DNA of 64,000 nucleotides from Oleispira sp. (GCA_016765295.1 JAESQF010000085.1:1-64000); one strand, 5' to 3'. Positions 11,233-22,785 are shown, numbered from the stretch's first letter. Notes: a model not told the origin generated them from the sequence alone. Numbers and translations are program-made.

Positions 11233-12324
11233 TTAAACGTTAAAACGGTAATGCATTACATCACCATCTTTGATCAAGTATTCTTTACCTTCTAAGCGCC
11301 ACTTACCTGCATCTTTAGCACCGGCTTCACCTTTGAATTCGATGAAGTCTTCATAGGCAATAACTTCTGCGCGGATAAAGCCTTTTTCGAAATCAGTGTG
11401 AATAACACCCGCGCCATTAGGGGCGGTTGCGCCTACTTTTACTGTCCAAGCGCGAACTTCTTTAACGCCAGCTGTAAAGTAAGTTTGCAAACCTAATAAC
11501 TCATAACCCGCACGAATTACACGGTCAAGGCCGGCTTCTGTCATGCCCATATCTTCTAGAAATTCATTTTTTTCGTCATCGTCTAGTTCAGAAATTTCTG
11601 CTTCAATCTGGTTGCATACAACCACAACAACAGAATTATCAGCGGCGGCGATTTCGTTAACCACATCAAGGTGAGGATTGTTTTCAAAACCATCTTCGCT
11701 AACGTTAGCAATGTACATAACAGGCTTTAACGTGATCAAATGGAACTGATCATAAAGTTCGTAATCACCTTCTTCTTTTAGCAAAGTTCGGGCTGGTAGG
11801 CCTTCACTTAGATGAGCTACTAATACTTCTAATAAATCTTTTTGCTCAACTGAATCTTTAGCGCCACCCTTAGCAACACGTGATACTCGGTATAACTGCT
11901 TTTCACAAGATTCAAGGTCCGCCAAGATGAGTTCGGTATTAATGATATCGACATCGTCAAGTGGAGAGATTTTATTAGCAACGTGAATTACGTTTTCATC
12001 TTCGAAGCAGCGTACAACGTGAGCGATTGCATCGGTTTCACGAATGTTGGCTAAAAATTTATTTCCTAGACCTTCACCCTTTGAAGCACCTGCTACAAGG
12101 CCAGCAATATCAACGAATTCCATCGTTGTTGCTAGTACTTTATCAGGCTTAACAATTTCAGCTAATGCATCAAGACGCGCATCGGGCATAGGCACCATAC
12201 CTGAGTTCGGCTCGATCGTGCAGAAAGGGAAGTTCTCTGCGCTGATACCCGCTTTGGTTAGTGCGTTAAAGAGAGTCGATTTACCTACGTTGGGTAGACC
12301 AACGATTCCGCATTTAAAACCCAT
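11233..12324 (-). CDS. ychF: Redox-regulated ATPase YchF
   Basis: [26 protein letters not shown]; canonical YchF. Confidence 0.98.
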   Translation of the reverse strand: MGFKCGIVGLPNVGKSTLFNALTKAGISAENFPFCTIEPNSGMVPMPDARLDALAEIVKPDKVLATTMEFVDIAGLVAGASKGEGLGNKFLANIRETDAIAHVVRCFEDENVIHVANKISPLDDVDIINTELILADLESCEKQLYRVSRVAKGGAKDSVEQKDLLEVLVAHLSEGLPARTLLKEEGDYELYDQFHLITLKPVMYIANVSEDGFENNPHLDVVNEIAAADNSVVVVVCNQIEAEISELDDDEKNEFLEDMGMTEAGLDRVIRAGYELLGLQTYFTAGVKEVRAWTVKVGATAPNGAGVIHTDFEKGFIRAEVIAYEDFIEFKGEAGAKDAGKWRLEGKEYLIKDGDVMHYRFNV

Positions 12325-12370
12325 CTTGATGTCCTATATTTTGTTAAATTCTTTATAAACGCTGTCAGCG

Positions 12371-12955
12371 TTACGCTTTAAAAGTATGAAGTCTGTTCAT
12401 TGCTTTGCCCCAATCGCCTTTAACGGCATCGGGTAATACACGACAGGCTTCATCAATTGTCGCGTCCATCTGTGTTTTCTCGTTGGCGCTGGGTCGACCT
12501 AGTACGTGCCCAGTCACTCGACTTTTATCCCCTGGATGGCCAATGCCAATACGCAGACGATGAAAGTTTTTATTATTACCTAAGCAGGCAATGATATCAC
12601 GTAAGCCATTTTGACCACCGTGACCGCCGCCATTTTTTAACTTTGCCACACCTGATGGTAAATCTAAATCATCATGGGCGACTAAAATCTCTTCGGCATT
12701 AATTTTATAGAAATTGGCTAGCGCCTGTACGGCTTTGCCACTGTCATTCATAAAGGTAGTTGGAAATAATATCCATACATCTTGGCCATCAATTCGGCCT
12801 TGGCCGCTGATACCATAAAATTTCTTATCGGCTTTTAAGGAAATATTATAAGCACGAGCAATCTCTGAGATAAACCAAGCACCAGCATTATGGCGAGTCG
12901 CTTCGTATTCAGAACCTGGATTGCCTAAACCGACTATGAGTTTAATCTTGCTCAT
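12371..12955 (-). CDS. pth: Peptidyl-tRNA hydrolase
   Basis: [50 protein letters not shown]. Confidence 0.98.
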   Translation of the reverse strand: MSKIKLIVGLGNPGSEYEATRHNAGAWFISEIARAYNISLKADKKFYGISGQGRIDGQDVWILFPTTFMNDSGKAVQALANFYKINAEEILVAHDDLDLPSGVAKLKNGGGHGGQNGLRDIIACLGNNKNFHRLRIGIGHPGDKSRVTGHVLGRPSANEKTQMDATIDEACRVLPDAVKGDWGKAMNRLHTFKA

Positions 12956-13026
12956 CTTTATCTACGTCTATCTATTATTGTTTATTAATCGCTTAGTATT
13001 CTAAACGTTTATTAACGCTGTAATAC

Positions 13027-13055
13027 AAAAAAGGGCTCATAAATGAGCCCTTTTT
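13027..13055 (-). terminator. Rho-independent terminator candidate
   Basis: AAAAAAGGGCTCAtaaaTGAGCCCTTTTT after rplY. Confidence 0.8.
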
Positions 13056-13102
13056 CTGTTTTCTCTCACCTTCATCACTTGTTGAGAATGAGAGAAAGAA
13101 GA

Positions 13103-13744
13103 TTACTCAGCAGCAGCAGCTTCGCCTTCGCCTTCTTCTTCAGCTATACCTTTAGGGGTAAACAAAGAAACAACAGCGGTATCGTGATCAGGACCATGAG
13201 ACAACGCTAAAGACTGTACGCCTTTAGGGAACTTGATGTCTGACAAGTGGATGATAGTACCCACTACAGCTTCAGCAAGATCGATTTCGATGAACAGAGG
13301 AAGATCGCCAGCTGCACAAATAACATCAATGCTAGTCATCTGGTGGTTAGCCTTAGCGCCGCCAACCTTAATCGCAGGACAAATATCTTCATTAATGAAG
13401 TGAACTGGAAGGTGAGACTTAAGAATCGTTGACTTGCTTACGCGCAAGAAATCAACGTGCATAACGTGGTCACGAGCAGGGTGACGCTGCATATCTTTCA
13501 ATACAACCTGTTCAGTTTTCTCACCAATGTTCAAAGTGATGATACTGCTGTAATAAGCTTCGTTTTCTAAAGCTTTTTTCAGCTCGTTAGCTTTTAGCGT
13601 AATGTTGGCTGGCTTACGTGCGTTGCCACCAGACTTTCCGCCATAAATAATAGCTGGAACTAGATTTTCTAAACGACGTAGGCGGCGGCTCGCACCTTTT
13701 CCTACTACTTCGCGAAGTTCTACGTTCAATGTTAAATCAGACAT
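13103..13744 (-). CDS. rplY: 50S ribosomal protein L25/general stress protein Ctc
   Basis: L25/Ctc N-terminal domain (VVGKGASRRLRRLENLVPAIIYGG) plus TL5 C-terminal domain; next to pth and prs. Confidence 0.95.
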   Translation of the reverse strand: MSDLTLNVELREVVGKGASRRLRRLENLVPAIIYGGKSGGNARKPANITLKANELKKALENEAYYSSIITLNIGEKTEQVVLKDMQRHPARDHVMHVDFLRVSKSTILKSHLPVHFINEDICPAIKVGGAKANHQMTSIDVICAAGDLPLFIEIDLAEAVVGTIIHLSDIKFPKGVQSLALSHGPDHDTAVVSLFTPKGIAEEEGEGEAAAAE

Positions 13745-13922
13745 AAGGTCTACCTTTCTTTATAAAAAATCACTGTCATGTTTAAAACTATGGTTTAAAA
13801 CTATGCAGTGACTAAGTGCAGAAAACCCCAAGGGTAAAATACCCCTGAGGTTCTCTATGTGCTGAAGAGTTTTGCGACCAAACTCCTCAACCTGAAACTG
13901 TTTTCGTTAGCTTTAAAAAGTA

Positions 13923-14864
13923 CTAGCGAAACATGGCGCTAATTGATTCTTCGTTATTAACACGACGAATTGATTCAGCTAATAAACCAGAAATTGTCAA
14001 TTGACGAACGCGACCTGATTTTTGTGCGTCAGCTGATAGTGGAATCGTATCAGTCACAACTAACTCATCAAGATCAGAGGCTTTTAAACGTTCAATAGCG
14101 GGGCCAGATAAAACGGGGTGAGTACAATAAGCAACAACGGTCTTTGCGCCACGATCTTTTAATGCAGCAGCAGCGTGACATAAAGTACCTGCTGTATCGA
14201 CCATGTCATCAACTAAGACACAGGTACGACCTTCAATATCACCGATAATGTTCATTACTTCGGCAACATTGGCTTCTGGGCGACGCTTATCAATAATTGC
14301 TAGATCAACATTTAACTGTTTAGCAAGAGCGCGTGCGCGAACAACACCACCTACGTCAGGAGAAACAACCACAAGGTCTTCATATTTCTGACGAGCGATA
14401 TCATCTAATAAAATTGGTGAACCGTATACATTATCAACAGGGACACTAAAAAAGCCCTGGATTTGGTCAGCGTGTAAATCAACCGTTAATACGCGATCAA
14501 TACCTGCACCTACCATCATGTCAGCAACAGCACGGGCACTAATTGGCACACGAGCACTGCGAGAACGACGATCTTGGCGAGCATAACCGAAATAAGGAAC
14601 AACGGCGGTAATACGTGAAGCGGAAGCACGACGTAAACCATCTGCCATTAGCAGAAGTTCCATCAAGTTATCGTTGGTTGGAGTGCAGGTCGGTTGAATA
14701 ATAAAAACGTCTTTACCTCGCACGTTTTCATTGATTTCAACAGCGATTTCTCCATCACTGAATTTTCCAACAGACATTTCGCCCATTGGGATATCTAAAC
14801 GATCAACAACTAATTGGGCTAATTCAGGATTGGCGTTGCCGGTAAATACCATCAGTTTGGACAC
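13923..14864 (-). CDS. prs: Ribose-phosphate pyrophosphokinase
   Basis: [39 protein letters not shown]. Confidence 0.98.
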   Translation of the reverse strand: MSKLMVFTGNANPELAQLVVDRLDIPMGEMSVGKFSDGEIAVEINENVRGKDVFIIQPTCTPTNDNLMELLLMADGLRRASASRITAVVPYFGYARQDRRSRSARVPISARAVADMMVGAGIDRVLTVDLHADQIQGFFSVPVDNVYGSPILLDDIARQKYEDLVVVSPDVGGVVRARALAKQLNVDLAIIDKRRPEANVAEVMNIIGDIEGRTCVLVDDMVDTAGTLCHAAAALKDRGAKTVVAYCTHPVLSGPAIERLKASDLDELVVTDTIPLSADAQKSGRVRQLTISGLLAESIRRVNNEESISAMFR

Positions 14865-14910
14865 TATGGGTCACCTTTAGAATTTTTCAATAATGGATAA
14901 TAAGAGAAGT

Positions 14911-14985
14911 TGGCTGGGATGGCAGGATTTGAACCTGCGCATGACGGGATCAAAACCCGTTGCCTTACCGCTTGGCGACATCCCA
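14911..14985 (-). tRNA. tRNA-Gln(TTG)
   Basis: Reverse strand TGGGATGTCGCCAAGCGGTAAGGCAACGGGTTTTGATCCCGTCATGCGCAGGTTCAAATCCTGCCATCCCAGCCA; cloverleaf, TTG anticodon, encoded CCA. Confidence 0.95.
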
Positions 14986-15004
14986 ACTTTTTAAAACCGT
15001 TTTT

Positions 15005-15898
15005 TCAAACGGAGCCGAATAATACCTTATGTGCAGAAGAAAGGTTAGTACCTTTCGCAATAAAAGTAATTAATTCAGCCGGAAGCTTACTTGCAACTTT
15101 CGTTGCTTTGTTCTCTGAAGCAAAGCTTAAGAAAACACAAGCTCCAGTTCCTGTCATCTTAGCAGAACCGAATTTGTTTAGCAAATTCAATGTCTTACCG
15201 ATTTCAGGGCTGAGTTTCGAGGCAACTAACTGACAGTCATTTCTGCTGTTGTTGGCCGCTTGTCCCTCAAGTGCGTGGCGCATATTAAGGATCTCACTGT
15301 CCCTTGTCAACTCTTTGTGTGAAAAGATTTCTTTTGTATCGGAATGAGCGTTTGGACAAGCCACTAGGAACCAATTTTGTACTAAATCTGGCAAGGGCGT
15401 TATCTTTTCACCTACCCCTTCGGCCCAGCAAGCTTGGCCTTTAATAAAGACAGGAACATCGGCTCCGAGTTTCACCCCGATTTCAGCTAGCTCATCTAAG
15501 GTTAAATTAAGTTGCCATAATTTATTCAGTGCTAACATGGTTGTCGCCGCATCCGAGCTGCCACCCCCTAAGCCACCGCCCATGGGTAATATCTTTTCTA
15601 ATTTGATATTCGCTCCGCAGTTACTACCTTTCATTTGCTTGTGCTGTTGCAGACTGCGTGCGGCTTTGATTATTAGATTATCTTCGAAATTAACCCCAGT
15701 TATTTCAGGGATTAACGTTAATTCACTATCGTCGCGAGGTTGGAAGCTTAATTGGTCGCCATGATCTAAAAATTGAAAGATGGTTTGTAATTCATGATAG
15801 CCATCTGCGCGGCGACCGGTGATGTGTAGCATCAGATTCAATTTTGCCGGCGCCGGGACGGTTAACCAAGGTGAGTTCTTATGGGCTTTGTTATCCAC
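15005..15898 (-). CDS. ispE: 4-diphosphocytidyl-2-C-methyl-D-erythritol kinase
   Basis: PAPAKLNLMLHITGRRADGYHELQT, PMGGGLGGGSSDAATTMLALN. Confidence 0.97.
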   Translation of the reverse strand: MDNKAHKNSPWLTVPAPAKLNLMLHITGRRADGYHELQTIFQFLDHGDQLSFQPRDDSELTLIPEITGVNFEDNLIIKAARSLQQHKQMKGSNCGANIKLEKILPMGGGLGGGSSDAATTMLALNKLWQLNLTLDELAEIGVKLGADVPVFIKGQACWAEGVGEKITPLPDLVQNWFLVACPNAHSDTKEIFSHKELTRDSEILNMRHALEGQAANNSRNDCQLVASKLSPEIGKTLNLLNKFGSAKMTGTGACVFLSFASENKATKVASKLPAELITFIAKGTNLSSAHKVLFGSV

Positions 15899-16475
15899 GA
15901 ATCGTCCACTCTTTTATTACGAAGGTGAATTTTAGTTGGTGGCCACTGATTTTAATGCGTCCAGGTAGCCAGGTATTTCCTCGGTACTGGTAGCGAGAAA
16001 AGTGCACCTGCCAGCCATGTTGTTGCAGACTTTCTAATAATCCTATGGAGTTGCGCACTTCCGTGGCCGCTGAGTTAGGGCTGGCCTGGCCTTTTACCCA
16101 ATAGCGAAGATCTAATACGGGAAATTGCCAGCCTAGATGTTGCTGCATAAGTTGTTCCGCAGTATCGGCTAAAACGGCATCTTTACCACCGACAGATAAA
16201 CTCGCGTATTGTGAGTTCCCTATTAAGTGACTAGAGCCTTGACCAAAAGGCCCAGACAAAAAGAGATCATATTCATCATACTCCTGACTCCAAGTTAAGT
16301 AGCCTGTCACTGCCTGTTGCTTATCAACAATAGAGAGCTTGCCTCGGACTTGCCAAGATTGAATTTTGTCTAGTTGGATTTTTAGTGCTGAGCTATCTTG
16401 CTGTAAGTTAAAAATGCTACAGCCTTGCAGGCTCGTACCCATGATGAGTACGAGCATTAATAAAGAGGTTTTCAT
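15891..16475 (-). CDS. lolB: Outer membrane lipoprotein LolB
   Basis: Lipobox LQGC, IQSWQVRGKLSIVDKQQAVTGYLTW; next to ispE. Confidence 0.92.
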   Translation of the reverse strand: MKTSLLMLVLIMGTSLQGCSIFNLQQDSSALKIQLDKIQSWQVRGKLSIVDKQQAVTGYLTWSQEYDEYDLFLSGPFGQGSSHLIGNSQYASLSVGGKDAVLADTAEQLMQQHLGWQFPVLDLRYWVKGQASPNSAATEVRNSIGLLESLQQHGWQVHFSRYQYRGNTWLPGRIKISGHQLKFTFVIKEWTIRG

Positions 16476-18235
16476 TCTGTTGCGGAATCTACTTTAAGTC
16501 GTTGTTGGGTATCTTTAATAACGGGGCTTTCAGGGTTGTCTTCTAAACCTTGCTGCCAAATACTTTGCGCTTCTTTATTTCTGTCTAATTTCCATAAAAC
16601 TTCACCTAGATGCGCGGCAACTTCATGATCTGGAAATTCATCATAAGCTTTTTGCAGTAATTCTAATGCTTTATAAAGATCCCCTAGGCGGTAATGAATC
16701 CAGCCTAGGCTATCGATAATAGCGGGGTTATTAGGGGATAGTTCATTGGCTTGCTCAACTAAGACGAGAGCTTCTTCTATACGATCGGTTTTATCCGCGA
16801 GGGTATACCCTAGTGCATTCATCGCCTCGGCATTTTTAGGGTTAAGCTGGATGATTTTACGTAAATCAGCTTCTAACTGAGTAATATCCCCCATTTTTTC
16901 TGCCAGTAAACCACGACTATAAAGGAAGTCGATATTGTCAGGGTCTTCAAGTAAAGCCATATCGGTAAGGTTGTAAGCTTCTTGAAAATCGCTTTCTTCT
17001 ATTAATAGTTCAACCTCTAGCATAACCAGCTCGGTATTGAACTTAGGATGCTGGCCACGGCTATGGCTTAAATAATCTCTGGCTGCATTGATGTCTTCTT
17101 GTTGCATTAATAGACGCACAGTTTGCAGTTGGGCAGGTAAAAACTGGCGACCTTGCTGTACTTGTCCCAGATTACGTAAAGCCCTTGGGTAATCTTTTTG
17201 TAATTCAGCAATGCGCGCTAAATAAAAATAGGCTTCGTCTGCAATCGGGCGAGTTAGTATGAGTGGGGTTAGGTTTGCAATAGCCTCGTCATATTCTTGC
17301 AGCTCTATGTTGAGTAAACCTAAAGAAAGTTGAATCGATTGATCGTCAGGGAAGTGCTGATTTAAATATTGAAATGCCGCACGGGCCTCTGTGTAACGTT
17401 TTAAGTCAATTAAAATACGCGCGCGCAAAATACCAATGCCCTTATGTTTAGGCATGTTGTCATGCAAATCATCCAGCCATACTAGAGCCTCTTCTGCTTC
17501 GCCGAGCTTATGTAATACGCGGGCTTTACTTAATGCTGCAGCGGTATAGTTAGAGCGTAATGCGAGTGCTTGATCAAAGGCGGGCAGTGCGGCGGGATAA
17601 TCTTCTAACTGTAATAAAAGTGTGCCTTTCGCCATCCAAAGCTGAGGGTAATCGGGATGTTTTTCGGTTAACGCTTCAAATTGCTGTAATAAATTGCGCT
17701 TTTGCTCGGGGGTTAAGTGTTGGGCGTTGAGGGCTAAATAATCAAATTGACTGGCGCCTGCTAGTTCTAGAACGGCCTCCATATGTACCAGGGCGTTAGA
17801 AAAATCCCCTTCAATCATCAGTGCTTGAGCTAAAACTTGATGAGCTTGGGGTTCAAATGGCGCGCTTTCGACCCAGATTTTAGCCGCGCGCAATGTGTAG
17901 TTATTAATTCCCATATACTGAGCAATGCGAGTAGCTCGCTCAGCAATACCGGCATCTTGAGTTTTCTCAGCTTGATCGAGGTAATTGACTAATGAAATAT
18001 CAAATTGCTGACGTTGGCCGGCAACTTCTGCAACTAATAGAGAGTATAAGGTAGGGGCAGGAAATGGACGGTAGTCAACGACCGCTTCTAATTCAGGAGA
18101 TACTACTTGAGAGTTGCCAATGCCAGCCTCATTTATATCTGAGTTATTACCTGAGCTGCTTGTCGGCAGATAAGCGCAAGCAGTCATCAAACTATGGGCA
18201 ATTAATAAACTAATAATCCGTACGAGCATAACCAT
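16472..18235 (-). CDS. TPR-repeat outer-membrane-associated protein upstream of lolB
   Basis: Many TPR repeats (AMNALGYTLADKTDRIEEALVLVEQANELSPNNPAIIDSLGW); lipobox-like TACAY. Confidence 0.88.
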   Translation of the reverse strand: MVMLVRIISLLIAHSLMTACAYLPTSSSGNNSDINEAGIGNSQVVSPELEAVVDYRPFPAPTLYSLLVAEVAGQRQQFDISLVNYLDQAEKTQDAGIAERATRIAQYMGINNYTLRAAKIWVESAPFEPQAHQVLAQALMIEGDFSNALVHMEAVLELAGASQFDYLALNAQHLTPEQKRNLLQQFEALTEKHPDYPQLWMAKGTLLLQLEDYPAALPAFDQALALRSNYTAAALSKARVLHKLGEAEEALVWLDDLHDNMPKHKGIGILRARILIDLKRYTEARAAFQYLNQHFPDDQSIQLSLGLLNIELQEYDEAIANLTPLILTRPIADEAYFYLARIAELQKDYPRALRNLGQVQQGRQFLPAQLQTVRLLMQQEDINAARDYLSHSRGQHPKFNTELVMLEVELLIEESDFQEAYNLTDMALLEDPDNIDFLYSRGLLAEKMGDITQLEADLRKIIQLNPKNAEAMNALGYTLADKTDRIEEALVLVEQANELSPNNPAIIDSLGWIHYRLGDLYKALELLQKAYDEFPDHEVAAHLGEVLWKLDRNKEAQSIWQQGLEDNPESPVIKDTQQRLKVDSATE

Positions 18236-18430
18236 CTTTTTCCATGTCTTCTGTCAATAGCATACTCTGAAAATTAACTAAAAGTCAGCGCTATGTCTTT
18301 ATTATGGGTGAAATAATGGTAGACAGGGTAATGTGGAAAAGATTTCATCATTATTTACCGTTATACTGTGTGCATTACACTCATAGCATCATAGTCATCG
18401 CATTATCGATAAGGTCAGATTTAGTCTCAA

Positions 18431-19762
18431 ATGGGAATCATAGCGCTCGGTATTAATCACAAAACGGCCCCGGTGGCAGTGCGTGAGAAAGTTTCGTTTG
18501 ATCCAGCCACCATGCCGGACGTTCTTCAGCAAGTGTTGCGTTCTCTATCGCCTGTGACTGAGGTATCGATTTTATCGACCTGCAATCGCACCGAAATTTA
18601 TTGTTCTTATGATAATGAGTGCGAGGGTGCGGATAAGCTTACTGGGCAAGCTTTAATTTCTTGGCTAAGTAAGCACCACGGTGTTGATGAGCAAGTCTTA
18701 CATGACTCATCTTATATCTATCATAATACGGATGCGGTTCAGCATATGATGCGAGTCGCCAGTGGCTTGGATTCCTTAGTTTTGGGTGAACCTCAAATTC
18801 TAGGTCAATTTAAATCTGCGTTTGCCGTTTCTCAGCAAGCGGGCACGACGGGTAGCAATCTAGGGCGATTATTTCGGCAAACGTTTACCGTTGCTAAAGA
18901 GGTGAGAACTAATACCGCAATTGGCCAAAACCCAGTATCGGTCGCGTTTGCTGCGGTTAGCATGGCAAAGCACATATTTTCCGATCTTGGTCAAAGTACG
19001 GCATTATTGATAGGTGCGGGTGAAACGATTGATTTGGTTGCTAAACACCTAAAAGATGCCGGTATAAAACAAATTATTGTGGCGAATCGCACCCTGGCGC
19101 GGGCGCAGAAATTGGCAGAACAGTTTCATGCTGAAGCCGTTTTGCTCGAAGATATTGCGCAAGAGCTACCGCGAGCAGACATCGTAATTTCATCCACCGC
19201 GAGTCCTTTACCCATATTAGGCAAGGGAACCGTAGAGCGAGCATTGAAAAAACGCCGCCACGCACCGATATTTATGGTAGATATCGCCGTGCCAAGAGAT
19301 ATTGAGCAAGAAGTAGGTGATTTAAATGACGTCTTTCTTTATACCGTTGATGATTTAAAAGATATAATCGAAGAAAATGTTAAGTCGCGTCAAGACGCCG
19401 CAGTACAAGCCGAACAATTGATTGTTTCGGGTGTAGAACGTTTTATGCGAGAATTGCGTTCGCTTGATGTGGTATCAATGGTGACGTCATTGCGAGGTCA
19501 TGTTGAATCTTTACGCGATGAATGTTTAATTAAAGCTCGCAAACAGTTAGCGAATGGCGATGATCCGGCTAAGGTATTACAGCAGTTCGCGCACATCTAT
19601 ACGAATAAAATATTGCACACTCCAACGAAGCAAATGCGTCAAGCCGGAGCCGAAGGCCAGCTTGAAGTAATGGATTGGGTACAAGAATTATTTCAACTCT
19701 CAAGTAGTACAGAAAACGATACTAGTGAGACTGAGACAGCAGAGAAGAATAAAGCAACATGA
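18431..19762 (+). CDS. hemA: Glutamyl-tRNA reductase
   Basis: [42 protein letters not shown]. Confidence 0.98.
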   Translation: MGIIALGINHKTAPVAVREKVSFDPATMPDVLQQVLRSLSPVTEVSILSTCNRTEIYCSYDNECEGADKLTGQALISWLSKHHGVDEQVLHDSSYIYHNTDAVQHMMRVASGLDSLVLGEPQILGQFKSAFAVSQQAGTTGSNLGRLFRQTFTVAKEVRTNTAIGQNPVSVAFAAVSMAKHIFSDLGQSTALLIGAGETIDLVAKHLKDAGIKQIIVANRTLARAQKLAEQFHAEAVLLEDIAQELPRADIVISSTASPLPILGKGTVERALKKRRHAPIFMVDIAVPRDIEQEVGDLNDVFLYTVDDLKDIIEENVKSRQDAAVQAEQLIVSGVERFMRELRSLDVVSMVTSLRGHVESLRDECLIKARKQLANGDDPAKVLQQFAHIYTNKILHTPTKQMRQAGAEGQLEVMDWVQELFQLSSSTENDTSETETAEKNKAT

Positions 19763-20847
19763 AGCAATCATTAGTACATAAGTTACAACATTTAAGTGAA
19801 CGATACGAAGAGATCGGTCACTTACTTGGGGATAATGAAATTATCTCTAATCAAGATAAATTCCGAACGTTATCAAAAGAATATGCTGAGCTGGAACCAG
19901 TGGTTCAGGCGTATGAATCTTTTACTCAAGCACAAGATGATTTATCTGAAGCTGAGCTGCTATTAAAAGACGAAGACCCTGAAATGCGCGAGATGGGCCA
20001 AGAAGAATTCAAATCGGCAAAAGTGACACTTGCGCGCTTAGAAGATGAATTACAGGTTCTATTATTACCAAAAGATCCAAACGATGGTCGTAACGTTATT
20101 TTAGAAGTGCGTGCGGGTACCGGTGGTGATGAAGCGGCTATTTTCTCAGGCGATTTATATCGCATGTATTCTCGTTATGCCGAAACTGCAGGCTTTCGTG
20201 TTGAAATATTAAGTACTAATACCGGTGATCACGGTGGTTATAAAGAAATCATTGCGCGTATATCTGGCACTGATGTTTATTCACAATTAAAGTTTGAATC
20301 CGGTGTTCATCGTGTACAGCGTGTACCCGAAACAGAATCTCAGGGACGAGTTCATACTTCTGCTTGCACGGTTGTAATTATGCCAGAAGTTGAAGAGGAA
20401 GACGCTATTGAAATTAAGAAAGCTGACTTACGGGTTGATACCTTCCGTGCGTCGGGTTCTGGTGGTCAGCACGTTAACAAAACCGATTCTGCGATTCGCT
20501 TAACTCACCTACCGACAGGATTTGTGGTTGAATGTCAGGATGAGCGTTCACAGCATAAAAACCGTGCTAAGGCGATGACGGTTCTTGCCAGTAGAATTAA
20601 TGATGCGGTCTTGCAAAAGCAGCAAGCAGAGCAAGCGGCGGAACGTAAAAGTTTGGTTGGCAGTGGAGATCGCTCAGAACGTATTCGCACGTACAATTAT
20701 TCACAAGGTCGAGTTACCGACCACCGAATTAACCTGACGCTTTATAAACTAGATGAAATCATGCAAGGGGATTTAGGCGCAGTATTGAAACCGTTAATAT
20801 TAGAACATCAAACGGAACAGTTAACGTCGCTAAGTTCGCAAAGCTAA
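19759..20847 (+). CDS. prfA: Peptide chain release factor 1
   Basis: [32 protein letters not shown] (GGQ), hemA-prfA overlap. Confidence 0.99.
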   Translation: MKQSLVHKLQHLSERYEEIGHLLGDNEIISNQDKFRTLSKEYAELEPVVQAYESFTQAQDDLSEAELLLKDEDPEMREMGQEEFKSAKVTLARLEDELQVLLLPKDPNDGRNVILEVRAGTGGDEAAIFSGDLYRMYSRYAETAGFRVEILSTNTGDHGGYKEIIARISGTDVYSQLKFESGVHRVQRVPETESQGRVHTSACTVVIMPEVEEEDAIEIKKADLRVDTFRASGSGGQHVNKTDSAIRLTHLPTGFVVECQDERSQHKNRAKAMTVLASRINDAVLQKQQAEQAAERKSLVGSGDRSERIRTYNYSQGRVTDHRINLTLYKLDEIMQGDLGAVLKPLILEHQTEQLTSLSSQS

Positions 20848-20886
20848 CCTTGATTTAGCCAACGCCTAAAGCGAAAGGAATAATAA

Positions 20887-22215
20887 ATGGATTCTTTGAT
20901 GGGGCCGTTACTGTCAGACTATTGGGCTATTTTATTATTCTTTTCGCTGCTATTAATAGCTTGCTGCAGCGGTAGTCTATTTTTTGGCAAAGTATTAGGT
21001 AAAGAACTGGGTAAAGAGATCGGCAAAAAAGACGCTGAAAAAATCAGTCAGCAATTGCAGGTTGAGAATGCACTACTGAAACAGAAAGTGCAGACTCAGC
21101 AACAGCACAATCAAGAATTACGTCAGCAAGATCAGCAGCTTTTTAAGCAGCAGCAACGTCAGCAACAGCAAATATTTGAAAACCTTTCGCATAAAATATT
21201 CGAAGAAAAGCAGCAACAAAATAAACAAGGTTTAGAAACCATCCTCAATCCTTTCAAAGACCAGTTAGAAGGTCTACGCAAGAAAGTAGAAGATGTTCAC
21301 CTGCATGATGCTAAAGACCGAGCGGTACTCAAAACACAAATAAGTGAGTTGCATCGACTCAATCAAAATATCACCGATGAAGCCCGTGCGCTGACGAAGG
21401 CTTTGCGTGGGGATAAGAAAACCCAAGGTAATTGGGGCGAGTTAGTCCTTGAAACAGTATTAGAACGTTCTGGTTTACGCTTAGGGGAGGAATACGTTCG
21501 TGAGCAAAATCATAGAGCCGATGATGGTCAGAATTATCGCCCTGATGTGATTATTAACTTACCGGAAGGTAAGCATATAATCGTCGATGCTAAGGTTTCT
21601 CTAAATGCTTATAACGACTTTATCAATGCCGACGATGATGCAATTAAGGCACAGTTTTTAAAACAACATATTGATGCCATTCGCAATCATATCAAAAGTC
21701 TATCGGCGAAAGCCTATCAGCAATTGCCCAAGCTACATTCCCCTGACTTTGTTTTTATGTTTATGCCGATAGAACCCGCTTTTATGGTTGCTTTTCAGCA
21801 TGATGAAAAACTTTTTATGGATGCTTTTGATCAGCGTATCGTCGTCGTTACGCCGACGACGTTACTCGCCAGTTTACGCACAGTAGAAAGTTTATGGTCT
21901 ATCGAACGCCGTGGAAAAAGTGCCGATGAGCTGGCTGAACAAGCAAGTAAGGTTTATGACCGCTTGCGGATTGTAGTCGAGAAAATGGATAAACTAGGCA
22001 ATCAGTTAAATAGTGCGCAAAAGACCTACGACGAAACTTACAGCTCCCTCGCACAAGGTCGAGGTAATTTAGTGAGTACGGCTAATCAGTTTGTTGAATT
22101 AGGCGTGAGAATTAAAAAAGAAATTCCTCAGGCTAATATGAAAGAAGCTCAAATGAAAGAGGCTCAAATGAAAGAGGCTCAAATGAAAGAAGCACAAGTA
22201 GAGCGCGTAAAATAG
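20887..22215 (+). CDS. rmuC: DNA recombination protein RmuC
   Basis: TM plus coiled coil, then KKTQGNWGELVLETVLERSGLRLGEEYVRE, RPDVIINLPEGKHIIVDAKVSL. Confidence 0.95.
   Translation: MDSLMGPLLSDYWAILLFFSLLLIACCSGSLFFGKVLGKELGKEIGKKDAEKISQQLQVENALLKQKVQTQQQHNQELRQQDQQLFKQQQRQQQQIFENLSHKIFEEKQQQNKQGLETILNPFKDQLEGLRKKVEDVHLHDAKDRAVLKTQISELHRLNQNITDEARALTKALRGDKKTQGNWGELVLETVLERSGLRLGEEYVREQNHRADDGQNYRPDVIINLPEGKHIIVDAKVSLNAYNDFINADDDAIKAQFLKQHIDAIRNHIKSLSAKAYQQLPKLHSPDFVFMFMPIEPAFMVAFQHDEKLFMDAFDQRIVVVTPTTLLASLRTVESLWSIERRGKSADELAEQASKVYDRLRIVVEKMDKLGNQLNSAQKTYDETYSSLAQGRGNLVSTANQFVELGVRIKKEIPQANMKEAQMKEAQMKEAQMKEAQVERVK
22138..22197 (+). repeat. In-frame 15-bp tandem repeat (MKEAQ)x4 at 3' end of rmuC
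   Basis: ATGAAAGA[AG]GCTCAA repeated; encodes MKEAQMKEAQMKEAQMKEAQ. Confidence 0.95.
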
Positions 22216-22303
22216 AAGGAATGAAGTAGCTCATTAATCTGGAACTTATCATTAATATCTAGCTCAAAGATTAAAATTCACTGTTAGCCAGGATCGAAAA
22301 ATC

Positions 22304-22777
22304 ATGCAGCGCTTACTCCTCATTATCTCTTTATACTGTGTATTCCCTATTTCATTATTGTGGGCAGATAATATGAAAGCCTTTCCACCGGCGGAAGAAG
22401 GGCAAGTTCGTTATGTCATACAGCTAGAGACAAAAGCCGATGAAGATGCTTTTAAAGTTGAGCTGGTGATCGGTAAGGAGGTAACGATTGATAGTGAAAA
22501 TAGTTATTTCTTTGCCGGTCAAATCAAAACACAAAATATACCGGGCTGGGGTTTTACCCGTTACGTCTTAGATGACCTTGGGCCGATGGCTGGAACGTTA
22601 ATGGCCGTTCGTGATGAGGCAGAAAAAGTCGAGCGTTTTATTCCTCTGTTAGGTGCGCCTTACCTTGTGCGTTATAACTCGCGTTTGCCTATTGTGGTTT
22701 ATGCTCCTGAAGATGCGGAAGTGCGTTATCGCATTTGGTCGGCGGCTGAAAAATTAAATGAAATAGAACCTGGTTAA
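22304..22777 (+). CDS. eco: Ecotin-family serine protease inhibitor
   Basis: Signal peptide; VIQLETKADEDAFKVELVIG, GWGFTRYVLDDLGPMAGTLMA, RYNSRLPIVVYAPEDAEVRYRIWSAAEK match the ecotin fold. Confidence 0.9.
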   Translation: MQRLLLIISLYCVFPISLLWADNMKAFPPAEEGQVRYVIQLETKADEDAFKVELVIGKEVTIDSENSYFFAGQIKTQNIPGWGFTRYVLDDLGPMAGTLMAVRDEAEKVERFIPLLGAPYLVRYNSRLPIVVYAPEDAEVRYRIWSAAEKLNEIEPG

Positions 22778-22785
22778 ACCTATAT

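Noticed and set aside
14910-15233. 107-aa plus-strand ORF starting MAGMAGFEPAHDGIKTRCL
   Set aside because: Antisense of the tRNA-Gln gene and ispE 3' end; typical mis-translated tRNA shadow ORF.
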